Shown one piece after another: positions 26,243 to 34,294 of a stretch of DNA of 64,000 nucleotides. Made by a program: the position numbers and the translations under genes. Numbering within the stretch: position 1 is the stretch's first letter; every line of letters starts with the position of its first letter. Below the pieces are notes generated by a model. The model was not told the DNA's origin, ran no database searches, and saw nothing but the letters and a program-made list of their open reading frames with translations. Source of the stretch: Streptoverticillium olivoreticuli subsp. olivoreticuli (lineage in GTDB: Bacteria; Actinomycetota; Actinomycetes; Streptomycetales; Streptomycetaceae); NCBI RefSeq assembly GCF_003391135.1, contig NZ_CP031455.1, positions 2,317,501-2,381,500 on the forward strand, written 5' to 3'.

Positions 26243-26940
26243 TTGGCGGCTCCCACGGGCTTGTCGGCCGTGCGAGCCACTGCGCGCGCCAGCGTGCAGT
26301 CCAGGCGCAGCAGCCGCCAGCCGTGCACGGCGAGGGCGCACAGGGCGGTGGGGACGGCCCACAGCGCGAGGTCGAGCGGTTCGAGGTGGGTGTGGTAGGT
26401 GGTGTTGACGAAGCCGGTGATCAGCAGGATCGAGCCGACGGCCAGGAAGACGTCCTCGCCGAAGAAGAGCCCGACGTTGTCGGCGCTGGCGGCGAAGGAC
26501 CGCACCTTCTCGCGGACCTTGTCGGGCAGCGGCCCGTGCCGGCGCTCGGCCGCGCCCTCCGCCATGGGGGCGGCGAGCGGGCGGACGGTCTGGGCGTGGC
26601 CGAAGACGCTGTTGAGGCCGAGGGCCGCGGTGAGCTGGCGCAGCAGGAGGTAGAGGGCGAGGAAGCGGCCGGTGGTGAGCGCGCCGAACCGGGATATCAG
26701 CCGGCGGGCCTGTTCCTGGAGGCCGTACCGCTCCAGGAGGCCGATGACCGGGAGGGTGATCACGAAGATCGTCACCGAGCGGCTGGAGGCGAAGCCCTCG
26801 CCGAAGGCGGCGAGGACGCGCTGGGGCGACAGGCCGCCGAGGAGGCCGGTGGCGATGCCGGCGCCGCCGACCACCAGCAGGGGATTGCGTCTCGTGGCGA
26901 AGCCGATGACGACCACGAGGACGCCCAGGAGAACGATCAT
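26239..26940 (-). CDS. Putative 5-oxoproline transporter, DUF969 subunit
   Basis: A 233-residue membrane protein with about five to six helices (starting MIVLLGVLVVVIGF). It shows the family segment QLTAALGLNSVFGHAQTVRPLAAPMAEGA. First gene of the DUF969-DUF979-pcp operon. It is transcribed divergently from the GntR gene, and a perfect palindrome between them (27008-27020) is the likely shared operator. Confidence 0.88.
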   Translation of the reverse strand: MIVLLGVLVVVIGFATRRNPLLVVGGAGIATGLLGGLSPQRVLAAFGEGFASSRSVTIFVITLPVIGLLERYGLQEQARRLISRFGALTTGRFLALYLLLRQLTAALGLNSVFGHAQTVRPLAAPMAEGAAERRHGPLPDKVREKVRSFAASADNVGLFFGEDVFLAVGSILLITGFVNTTYHTHLEPLDLALWAVPTALCALAVHGWRLLRLDCTLARAVARTADKPVGAAK

Positions 26941-27007
26941 GCGCCCTGCCTTCCGGGTGCCCGGACCTCACTCGTTCCGGTGAGGTGACTGGCGAGGAGG
27001 CTAAGAT

Positions 27008-27020
27008 ATTGTTCAACAAT
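27008..27020. promoter_or_regulatory. Palindromic operator for the GntR/FCD regulator
   Basis: ATTGTTCAACAAT is a perfect 6+1+6 inverted repeat in an otherwise very GC-rich region. It lies 68 bases before the DUF969 start and 93 bases before the GntR start. The TTGT-N5-ACAA core is the common binding pattern of FadR/FCD-type GntR regulators. It overlaps the AT-rich stretch TAAGATATT, which could be a -10 region, so binding should repress one or both directions. Confidence 0.7.
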
Positions 27021-27112
27021 CCTCAAGAGGGTTGACTCACGATTCCGTATCGCCCTCGACCGCCCCTGATCGTCACCGCTCGTCACACCCGTCGAAACCA
27101 TGGGGGGACGCC

Positions 27113-27757
27113 ATGGCCCTGTCCACCGCCCAGCGCGTGGCCGACACGCTCCGCGACCGCATCGAGGGCGGCGGGCTGCCGCCCGGCACCCAGCTGTCGG
27201 AGGAGGCGCTCGGCCGGGAGCTCGGGGTCTCGCGCAACACCCTGCGCGAGGCGTTCCGGCTGCTCGTCCACGAGAGCCTGGTCGTGCACCGGCTCAACCG
27301 CGGCGTCTTCGTCCGGGTGCTGGAACCCGCCGACGTCACGGACATCTACCGTGTGCGGGCGGCCCTGGAGACCGCGGGCGTCCGGGCCGCCGACGGCGCG
27401 GGACCGGCCGCGCGCGCCGCGGTCACCGAGGCCGTCACCCGCGCCGAACGCGCCGCCGCCGACGGCGACTGGCAGGAGGTGGGCTCGGCCGACCTCCGCT
27501 TCCACCGGGCGCTCGCCGGCCTCGGCGGCAGTGCCCGCATCGACTCCGCGATGGACCGGCTGCTGGCCGAACTGCGCCTGGCCTTCCACACGATGCCCTC
27601 GCCCCGCCGCTTCCACGAGCCGTTCCTGACGCGCAACCGTGCGCTCGCGACGCTGCTGGAGAACGGCGAGTACGGCCGCGCGGAGGCCGAGTTGACCACC
27701 TATCTGGATGACGCGCGGCAGCTCATCCTCGACACGATGCGGGAGGCCGCCTCATGA
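27113..27757 (+). CDS. GntR-family regulator (FCD domain) of 5-oxoproline genes
   Basis: A 214-residue cytosolic regulator. Residues 1-70 form the GntR winged helix (LSEEALGRELGVSRNTLREAFRLL); residues about 75-210 form an all-helical FCD ligand domain with likely metal-binding histidines and acids (DLRFHRAL, RRFHEPF). Start ATG 27113 follows GGGGGGAC. It overlaps pxpA by four bases and faces the DUF969 gene, so it is most likely the local regulator, with 5-oxoproline or a related compound as effector (inference). Confidence 0.92.
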   Translation: MALSTAQRVADTLRDRIEGGGLPPGTQLSEEALGRELGVSRNTLREAFRLLVHESLVVHRLNRGVFVRVLEPADVTDIYRVRAALETAGVRAADGAGPAARAAVTEAVTRAERAAADGDWQEVGSADLRFHRALAGLGGSARIDSAMDRLLAELRLAFHTMPSPRRFHEPFLTRNRALATLLENGEYGRAEAELTTYLDDARQLILDTMREAAS

Positions 27758-28542
27758 CCGGACCGGAGCACGACACCGACGCCCGCCCCGTCCTCGACCT
27801 CAACGCCGATCTCGGCGAGGGCTTCGGGCGCTGGCACCTGACCGACGACGAGGCCCTGCTGTCGGTCGTCACCAGCGCCAACGTCGCCTGCGGCTTCCAC
27901 GCCGGCGACCCCTCCACCATGCGCCGGGTCTGCGAGCGCGCCGCCGAGCGCGGCGTCCGCATCGGCGCCCAGGTCTCCTACCGCGACCTCGCCGGCTTCG
28001 GGCGGCGCGCCATGGACGTGCCCCCGGACGAACTCGCCGACGAGATCACCTATCAGATCGGCGCGCTGCGCGCCTTCGCGCGGGCCGCCGGTTCGGACGT
28101 CACCTATGTGAAGCCGCACGGCGCGCTCTACAACCGCACGGTCGCCGACGCCGAGCAGGCGCGGGCCGTCGTCGCGGGCGTGCTGCGCGCGGGCGGCGCG
28201 CTGCCCGTGCTCGGGCTGCCCGGCTCGCGGCTGCACGAGGCGGCGGCGGAGGCCGGACTGCCGGTGGTCGCCGAGGCGTTCGCGGACCGCGCGTACACCG
28301 CCGCCGGGACGCTCGTCTCCCGCCGCGAGCCCGGCGCGGTGGTGCTCGACCCCGAGGCCGTCGTCGCCCGTTCCGTCCGGCTGGCCCGCTCGGCCACCGT
28401 CACCGCCCTCACCGGCGAGGACGTGGCCGTACGGGCCCGCTCGCTGTGTCTGCACGGCGACACCCCCGGCGCCGCCGGCCTCGCCCGCCGGGTGCGGGCC
28501 GCCCTGGAGGACGCGAACGTGCGGGTGGAGGCGTTCGCGTGA
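27754..28542 (+). CDS. pxpA: 5-oxoprolinase subunit A
   Basis: A 262-residue LamB/YcsF-family protein. PxpA, PxpB and PxpC together hydrolyse 5-oxoproline to glutamate with ATP. The family signatures are clear: DLNADLGEGFGRW, ANVACGFHAGDP, QVSYRDLAGFGRR and YVKPHGALYN. ATG 27754 overlaps the GntR stop (ATGA), and its own stop overlaps the pxpB start. Confidence 0.95.
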   Translation: MTGPEHDTDARPVLDLNADLGEGFGRWHLTDDEALLSVVTSANVACGFHAGDPSTMRRVCERAAERGVRIGAQVSYRDLAGFGRRAMDVPPDELADEITYQIGALRAFARAAGSDVTYVKPHGALYNRTVADAEQARAVVAGVLRAGGALPVLGLPGSRLHEAAAEAGLPVVAEAFADRAYTAAGTLVSRREPGAVVLDPEAVVARSVRLARSATVTALTGEDVAVRARSLCLHGDTPGAAGLARRVRAALEDANVRVEAFA

Positions 28543-29174
28543 GCGCGCCCGCACCAAGGCTGCGCGCCCTGCCCGTCGGGCGGCACGCGCTGCTCGTGGA
28601 GGCCGCCACCGGCGACGACGCCCAGGCCCTCCACGCCGAACTGCTGCGCCGCCGCGCCGCGGGCACCCTCCCGCCCGTGCGGGAGATCGTCCCGGCGGCG
28701 CGCACCGTCCTGCTGGACGGCCTGGCCGAGCCGCGCGCCCTCGCCGCCGACCTCGCGCGCTGGAGCGTGCCGCCGCTCACGGCCACCGAGGGCGCCCCGG
28801 TGGTCCTGCCGGTCCGCTACGACGGCGCGGACCTCGCCGAGGTCGCGGCGCTGTGGGGCGTCTCGGAGGAGGAGGTGGCGCGGATCCACTCCGGACTCGA
28901 ATTCCGGGTGGCGTTCTGCGGGTTCGCCCCCGGTTTCGGCTATCTGACCGGGCTTCCGGAGCGGCTGCACGTGCCCCGCCGGGCCACACCGCGCACGGCC
29001 GTACCCGCCGGATCGGTCGGCCTGGCCGGCCCGTACACCGGCGTCTACCCGCGCTCCTCCCCCGGCGGCTGGCAGCTCGTCGGCCGTACGGACGCGGTGC
29101 TGTGGGACGCCGGGCGCGAGCCGGCGGCGCTGCTCTCGCCCGGCACGCGCGTGCGCTTCGAGGTGGTCGCGTGA
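28539..29174 (+). CDS. pxpB: 5-oxoprolinase subunit B
   Basis: A 211-residue KipI/AHS1-domain protein. Typical motifs are FCGFAPGFGYLTGLP, PRTAVPAGSVGLAG and YPRSSPGGWQLVGRT. GTG 28539 overlaps the pxpA stop by four bases. It forms a complex with PxpC, and the pair activates the substrate for PxpA. Confidence 0.95.
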   Translation: MSAPAPRLRALPVGRHALLVEAATGDDAQALHAELLRRRAAGTLPPVREIVPAARTVLLDGLAEPRALAADLARWSVPPLTATEGAPVVLPVRYDGADLAEVAALWGVSEEEVARIHSGLEFRVAFCGFAPGFGYLTGLPERLHVPRRATPRTAVPAGSVGLAGPYTGVYPRSSPGGWQLVGRTDAVLWDAGREPAALLSPGTRVRFEVVA

Positions 29175-30037
29175 GCGGCACCCTCACCGTCGTCCGTGCC
29201 GGGGCGCTGACGACCGTCCAGGATCTCGGCAGACCCGGTCACGCGCATCTGGGGGTGGGGCTCTCCGGCGCGCTCGACCGGCCCGCGCACCGGCTGGCCA
29301 ACCGCCTCGTCGGCAATCCGGCCCCGTGCGCCACGCTGGAGACCACCGTCAACGGCTGCGCGGTGCGCCCGGACCGGGCGGTGACCGCGGCGGTCACGGG
29401 GACGCCCTGCGCGGTGCGGGTGGACGGCCGCCCGGTGGCCTGGGGCGCGGCCGTGCGGGTGCCCGCGGGCGCCGTCCTGGATGTCGGCGCCGCCGTCGGC
29501 GGGGTGCGCGCGTACGTGGCCCTCGGCGGCGGGGTGGCCGTGCCGCCCGTGCTCGGCAGCCGCTCCCGGGACCTGCTGTCGGGCCTCGGGCCGGAACCCC
29601 TGACCGACGGGGCGAAGCTGCCTCTCGGCGCGCCCTGCGGGCCGTCCGGGGGCGCGGACGTGGTGCCCTGGGCCGGGCCGCCGGCCCGTGGGCTGGTCCT
29701 GCCGGTGGTGCTCGGGCCGCGCGACGACTGGTTCACGGCGGAGGCGCTGCGCGTGCTCTCCGGCGGCGGTCACCGGGTGTCCCCGGCGAGCAACCGCATC
29801 GGCCTGCGGACGGAGGGGCCCGCGCTGGCCCGGGCCCGGGAGGGTGAACTCCCCAGCGAGGGCATGGTCCTCGGCGCCGTCCAGGTCCCCCCGGACGGAC
29901 GCCCTGTGGTCTTCCTGGCCGACCACCCGACGACCGGCGGCTATCCCGTCATCGGTGTCGTCCCCGAGCCGTCGCTGGCCGCCGCGGCGCAGGCCGCGCC
30001 CGGCACCCCGGTGCGTTTCGTGCCCGTGCGGAAGTGA
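29171..30037 (+). CDS. pxpC: 5-oxoprolinase subunit C
   Basis: A 288-residue KipA/AHS2-domain protein, sometimes labelled biotin-dependent carboxyltransferase. Motifs TTVQDLGRPGHAHLGVG, LGSRSRDLLSGLG and VSPASNRIGLR are standard. GTG 29171 overlaps the pxpB stop. Last gene of the gntR-pxpABC operon. Confidence 0.95.
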   Translation: MSGTLTVVRAGALTTVQDLGRPGHAHLGVGLSGALDRPAHRLANRLVGNPAPCATLETTVNGCAVRPDRAVTAAVTGTPCAVRVDGRPVAWGAAVRVPAGAVLDVGAAVGGVRAYVALGGGVAVPPVLGSRSRDLLSGLGPEPLTDGAKLPLGAPCGPSGGADVVPWAGPPARGLVLPVVLGPRDDWFTAEALRVLSGGGHRVSPASNRIGLRTEGPALARAREGELPSEGMVLGAVQVPPDGRPVVFLADHPTTGGYPVIGVVPEPSLAAAAQAAPGTPVRFVPVRK

Positions 30038-30088
30038 ACCGCACCGGAGGGCCGGGGGCGGCGGCCCGGTCGCCGTCGGTGACCGCCG

Positions 30089-30244
30089 TCAGTCGACGCC
30101 GCGGATGATGTGCGATTCCGCGTCGGTCTCCTCGGCGGTGGTCTCGGGTGTCTCCCGCGGCGCGGTGCGACGGGCCCCCGCGGTCTCGTCCAGGCCCTCC
30201 GCCCGGCCCGGCATGCGGTCGCCCTGCCTCTTCAGCTGTTCCAC
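30089..30244 (-). CDS. Small hypothetical protein
   Basis: A 51-residue acidic, hydrophilic protein (VEQLKRQGDRMPGRAEG...) with no recognisable domain. GTG 30244 was chosen because AAGGA stands seven bases upstream; the frame is open further. It is probably disordered. It lies alone between pxpC and the SPW gene. Confidence 0.45.
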   Translation of the reverse strand: MEQLKRQGDRMPGRAEGLDETAGARRTAPRETPETTAEETDAESHIIRGVD

Positions 30245-30460
30245 GACGGCTTCCTTTCGCACGCTGTTCCCCTGGTCCACCCGATGGCGCCGCCGGCTCA
30301 CGCGTCCGGAATGCGATGCCCGGGTTTCCCCAGCGTGACCTGTCGAAACAGAAGCCACCACATCGGATATAGCCAGATATGAACTACCTCCCGCCAGGTG
30401 GCAAAAGGGGTCATTGACGATAAAATGCAGGCAGGTCCGAACTGACACTGAAAGAAGAAG

Positions 30461-30925
30461 GTGGCTGACGTGACCGCCCCTACCTCACCCCGGATCGAAC
30501 ACCACCCGGACATCCTGGCGCTGCGCGCCCACTCCGAGGAGACCACCAGCACCCCCGTCGCGCAGGGCGTCGAGGCCCTCTCCCTGCTGTGCGGTGTCTA
30601 TCTGGCCGCCTCCCCCTGGATCGCCGGCTTCAGCGGCGCGACGACCCTCGCCGTCAACAACCTCATCACCGGCATCGCGTTCGCCTGCCTGGCCGGGGGC
30701 TTCGGCCACGCCTACGAGCGTACGCACTCCATGAGTTGGGCCGGGCTCTGCATCGCGGCCTGGACGATCGTCTCGCCCTGGGTCGTCGCCGGGCACGCGT
30801 TCGCCACGCGCGCCGTCGTCAGCAACGTCATCGTCGGAGCGGTGGCCTGCCTCGCCGCGCTGGCCCTGGCCGGACTGGGGATGTCCCGCTCGGCCACGGC
30901 ACGGCCGGGACTTCGGCAACGCTGA
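30461..30925 (+). CDS. SPW-repeat membrane protein
   Basis: A 154-residue membrane protein with four helices in two repeats. Each repeat carries the SPW motif (AASPWIAGF and TIVSPWVVAG). Function of the family is unknown. A GAAGAAGG stretch overlaps the start region, so either GTG 30461 or GTG 30470 may be used. A terminator hairpin follows about 90 bases after the stop. Confidence 0.85.
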   Translation: MADVTAPTSPRIEHHPDILALRAHSEETTSTPVAQGVEALSLLCGVYLAASPWIAGFSGATTLAVNNLITGIAFACLAGGFGHAYERTHSMSWAGLCIAAWTIVSPWVVAGHAFATRAVVSNVIVGAVACLAALALAGLGMSRSATARPGLRQR

Positions 30926-31016
30926 GCAGCGGGGCGGAAGCGCCGGGTGACCGCCCGCCCGCTCCGCCTCCGCTCTCGGTGTCCGGGCAGGACCGGGCCG
31001 ATCTCCGTCGCCCGCA

Positions 31017-31049
31017 GGCCCCGTCACCCGCGTTCCGGGTGGCGGGGCC
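31017..31049 (+). terminator. Terminator after the SPW gene
   Basis: A 14-bp stem (GGCCCCGTCACCCG / CGGGTGGCGGGGCC, one G-T pair) with a 5-base loop, followed by TTCCC. Confidence 0.7.
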
Positions 31050-31222
31050 TTCCCGTGCGCCCCGCGCCGGAGCCCTTTACACCAGCCTCCCGGTCGCCGC
31101 GAAACGGCCGTTCACCCCTGGGAATGAAAACCCGGCCGATCTTCGGAATTGATGACTCCGCCGGACGGGAACGGGCAATGCTCCCCTCTCCCTGATCACT
31201 CCTATCCCACGAGGTGCGCGCC

Positions 31223-31386
31223 ATGACGACCGTACGAGCCGCCGTGTTCGAGCTGTTGCGGGCCCCGGAGTGACCACCGTCTTCGGCGGCGTGGCCGAAA
31301 CCGCTCCCCGGGGGCCGGTGTTCCTGTCGCTGCCGACGGACGATTTCGACATCGAGCCCGACGAGGCGGAGGCCGCGGCCGCATGA
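31223..31386 (+). pseudogene. Remnant of a thiamine-diphosphate decarboxylase (benzoylformate decarboxylase-like)
   Basis: The first codons, MTTVRAAVFELLRA, match the N-terminus of benzoylformate decarboxylase-like enzymes (MTTVRDATFELLR...). A frame change follows at about 31270, where GVTTVFGG continues the same N-terminal strand in the next frame. It then jumps directly to GPVFLSLPTDDFD, which normally lies near residue 160, and stops. So the gene has lost most of its middle and all of its C-terminal two thirds. Its last bases overlap the P450 start (ATGA). A 39-residue leader from GTG 31269 could still be translated and couple to the P450. Confidence 0.7.
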
Positions 31387-32807
31387 TCCACCTCTCCGGC
31401 ACCACCGAGGTCCGCACGGAGCACGACACCGCGCTGCCCACGGCGACCGCGGGCGAGAACCTGCGGCTCGCCTTCACCTATCTCCTGCCCAATTACCTCA
31501 AGGGCGCCTTCCGGGGCCGCCCCCGGGTCGCGGCGCTCGTCGCCCGGCTGGACGCCGCCCGGCACGGCGCGGACACCATGCGGCGGATGCGCCGCAGGCA
31601 CGGCCGCGGCCCGGTCATGGTGCGCGGCACCTCCGGGCCGGCGCTGCTCGTCCTGGACGCCGACGACGCGCGGCAGGTGCTGGCCGGGCCGGTGGAGGTC
31701 TACGCGGTCGACACCTGGGAGAAGGTGACCGGTTTCGCGGGGGTGCAGCCCGACGCGCTGGTCGCCTCGCACGGCGGGCAGCGGGCCGTCCGCCGGGCGT
31801 TCAACGACTCCGTCCTGGACGCCGGCTGCCCCGTGCACCGGCTCGCGGACCACTTCCTGCGGGTCGTCGGCGAGGAGGCCGCGGCCCTGCTCGGCCCGCG
31901 CGCGGTGGCCGGGCTGGACGCGGACGCGTTCCGGGAGCGGTTCGAGCGCGTGGGGCGGCGCTGCTTCCTGGGCGAGGCCGCCGCGGACGACGTGGAGTTC
32001 TCCCGGCTGCTGGGCGAACTGCTCACCGAGGCCAACTGGATGGGCGCCCGGCGCTGGCGCCTGGCGCACGTCCGCCGGGTCAGACGGCGCATGATGCAGC
32101 GCCAGGCCCGCTATCTGGCCGAGGCCGACCCCCGCAGCCTGACCGGGCTGTTCGCCGCCGCGCCCAGGGGACCGGAGACGGCGCCGGAGGCCCAGCTCTC
32201 GCACTGGTTCATGGCGCTGGCGTCGGTGCAGGCGGCCACCGTGCAGGCGCTCGCCCTGCTCGCCACGCACCCGCGGCACCACGAGCGGGCCCTGGCGGAG
32301 GTCGGGGCCGCGGACCGCAGGCACGGCGCCCGCACGGTGGCCGGCTTCTGCGACATGCCGTACGTACGGGCCTGTGTCCAGGACGCGGCGCGGCTGTGGC
32401 CGTCCGTGACCGCACTGATGCGCCGGACGACCGCGGAGACGCGCTGGCGGGACGCGGTGGCACCGGGCGGGGTCAACGTCCTGGTGCCCGCGGGCTTCCA
32501 CGCGCGCGACGGCGAACGGATCGAATACGCCCACCGGTTCGCGCCGGAGCTGTGGCTCGACGGCACGGCCGAGGGCGACTGGGCGATCAGCCCGTTCAGC
32601 CGGGGCGAGGCCCAGTGCAGCGGCACGGAGCTGGCACTCCAGCTGGCCACCGGCTTCGTCGCTGAGTTGCTGCGCGGCGGCGAACTCGCCGTCTCCGGCG
32701 TCCGCCTGAGCCCGTCCGGCCCCCTGCCGTACACCTTCGACGCGACGCGCCTGCGCGTCGGCGTCCGTGCCACGACCCGCCCGGCCGAGGAGGTGGACGG
32801 CGCATGA
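31383..32807 (+). CDS. Cytochrome P450 with altered I-helix and K-helix motifs
   Basis: A 474-residue P450. The heme loop is FSRGEAQCSG with the thiolate ligand Cys412; alanine stands where most P450s have arginine. The K-helix ExxR is changed to DAAR (VQDAARLWPS). The I-helix SVQAATVQALALLATHP lacks the acidic residue of the acid-alcohol pair needed for oxygen activation. Such changes are known in P450s that use hydroperoxides rather than O2 and electrons (for example allene oxide synthases). It overlaps the decarboxylase remnant and the next gene by four bases each. Context with an alpha-dioxygenase suggests it acts on a fatty acid hydroperoxide (inference). Confidence 0.88.
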   Translation: MIHLSGTTEVRTEHDTALPTATAGENLRLAFTYLLPNYLKGAFRGRPRVAALVARLDAARHGADTMRRMRRRHGRGPVMVRGTSGPALLVLDADDARQVLAGPVEVYAVDTWEKVTGFAGVQPDALVASHGGQRAVRRAFNDSVLDAGCPVHRLADHFLRVVGEEAAALLGPRAVAGLDADAFRERFERVGRRCFLGEAAADDVEFSRLLGELLTEANWMGARRWRLAHVRRVRRRMMQRQARYLAEADPRSLTGLFAAAPRGPETAPEAQLSHWFMALASVQAATVQALALLATHPRHHERALAEVGAADRRHGARTVAGFCDMPYVRACVQDAARLWPSVTALMRRTTAETRWRDAVAPGGVNVLVPAGFHARDGERIEYAHRFAPELWLDGTAEGDWAISPFSRGEAQCSGTELALQLATGFVAELLRGGELAVSGVRLSPSGPLPYTFDATRLRVGVRATTRPAEEVDGA

Positions 32808-34240
32808 CGACCGAGAACGACATCCCGGACCAGGAGCCGGAGGCCGTACCGCAGGCCGTCCCCGGCGCACCGGACGCGCCCTCGCCGGAGGAACCCGCCC
32901 CGCTCGACACCGCGTCGCTCGCCGCCCTCGCCCGGACGCTCAGCGAGGTCGCCGGGGCCGTACGGGAGGCCGGGCGGACCCTGACCGCCGTGACCACCGA
33001 TCCCGCGCTGCTCAGGTCGGTCGGCCGCTCGCCGCGCAGCGGCACCCGCGCGGTGCGCGCCCTGGCCCGTACGCTCGTCGACCCCGCCGGACTCGGGTTC
33101 GCGCCCGACGGCGGGCGCGTGGGCCGGGCGGCCCGGCTGGGCGCGGTGCTCACCAGCAGGCGGAGCCTGGCGCTGGACGTGGCGGTGGCCGCGCTCAAGC
33201 TCCGGATCCGGCTGTGCGCGGTGCGGCACCCTGAGTTCGTCGAAGAGGGCCCGGTGCGGCGGCTGCTGATCGCCATCGACGCCGACCGGCAGCTCCTGGC
33301 GCTGCGCATCCTCCGGCAGAACGTCCGGGCGCAGGGCGCCCAGCGGGCCCTGGCCGCGCTCGCGCCCGCCCTCGCCGAGGTGATGGCGTGGAACGCGCTC
33401 GTGGACGAGAACCCGTTCAACGACGAGGCGGCCTGGTGCATCGTCACGGGCACCCGGGCGGACGGCGATCCGCTGCTCGGCATCCGCATCGGGGCCTGGG
33501 CCCGCTGGGACCGGGGCGCGGGCCGGGCCGTGGCACAGCCGCCGGACCCGGAGTTCCTGGCAGGTCTCGACAACGACGGCGGCATCACCGGCCACCTGCG
33601 GAACCTGGCCGCGCTCGGCAACGACGGCCGGGCCCTCGTCCAGCGCGTCGGCGGCCCGGACGGCATCACCCGCTATCTGGTGCTGCTGCCGGGCATGGCC
33701 CTCGGCCTGCCGCGCAACCCCACCCCGCAGGACCTGGTGGGGGCCGTCACCGCCGTGGGCCGCAACGACTCGCCGTACACCCGCGCCGTCCGCAAGGCCC
33801 TCGCGCTGACCGTCCCGGACGGCGCGGAGATCGCGCTGGTCGGGCACAGCCAGGGCGGGGTCACGGCCATGAGCCTGGCCGAGCTCCCCCAGGTCACCGA
33901 GCGCTGGCGGCTGACGCACGTCGTCGCCGTCGGCGCGCCGATCGACTTCAAGCGCCCGCGCGACCCCCGCACCCGGGTCGTCAGCATCGTCAACGAGCAC
34001 GACGTGGTGCCCAGCCTGGAGGGCCGCAGCCCGGTGTCGGTCTTCCCGCTGCCCGCCGACTGGCTGGAGATCACCTGGGCGGATCCCACGCACGACTTCC
34101 CTCAGTGCCACAACGTCGACGTCTACGCGCAGGGCCTCGACAAGGTGGTCCCGGAGGCGCGGGACCAGGTGGACGACCTGCTCGCGCCGTACCGCGGCCG
34201 GGTGGAGGAGACCGTCGTCCTCCGGCTCCACGACCGCTGA
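32804..34240 (+). CDS. Alpha/beta-hydrolase, lipase-like
   Basis: A 478-residue soluble protein. The C-terminal half has an alpha/beta-hydrolase fold with nucleophile Ser349 in GHSQGG, a likely acid in SIVNEHDVVPS and a likely histidine in DPTHDFPQCHNV. The N-terminal half begins with a disordered acidic and proline-rich stretch and is otherwise helical and unassigned. No signal peptide. ATG 32804 overlaps the P450 stop (ATGA). In this operon it could release fatty acids for the dioxygenase. Confidence 0.82.
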   Translation: MTTENDIPDQEPEAVPQAVPGAPDAPSPEEPAPLDTASLAALARTLSEVAGAVREAGRTLTAVTTDPALLRSVGRSPRSGTRAVRALARTLVDPAGLGFAPDGGRVGRAARLGAVLTSRRSLALDVAVAALKLRIRLCAVRHPEFVEEGPVRRLLIAIDADRQLLALRILRQNVRAQGAQRALAALAPALAEVMAWNALVDENPFNDEAAWCIVTGTRADGDPLLGIRIGAWARWDRGAGRAVAQPPDPEFLAGLDNDGGITGHLRNLAALGNDGRALVQRVGGPDGITRYLVLLPGMALGLPRNPTPQDLVGAVTAVGRNDSPYTRAVRKALALTVPDGAEIALVGHSQGGVTAMSLAELPQVTERWRLTHVVAVGAPIDFKRPRDPRTRVVSIVNEHDVVPSLEGRSPVSVFPLPADWLEITWADPTHDFPQCHNVDVYAQGLDKVVPEARDQVDDLLAPYRGRVEETVVLRLHDR

Positions 34241-34294
34241 CCCCGCCGCCCCGCCCGGATTCCCGCCCCGATTCCCCTTGTTGGAGAGCTGTCG

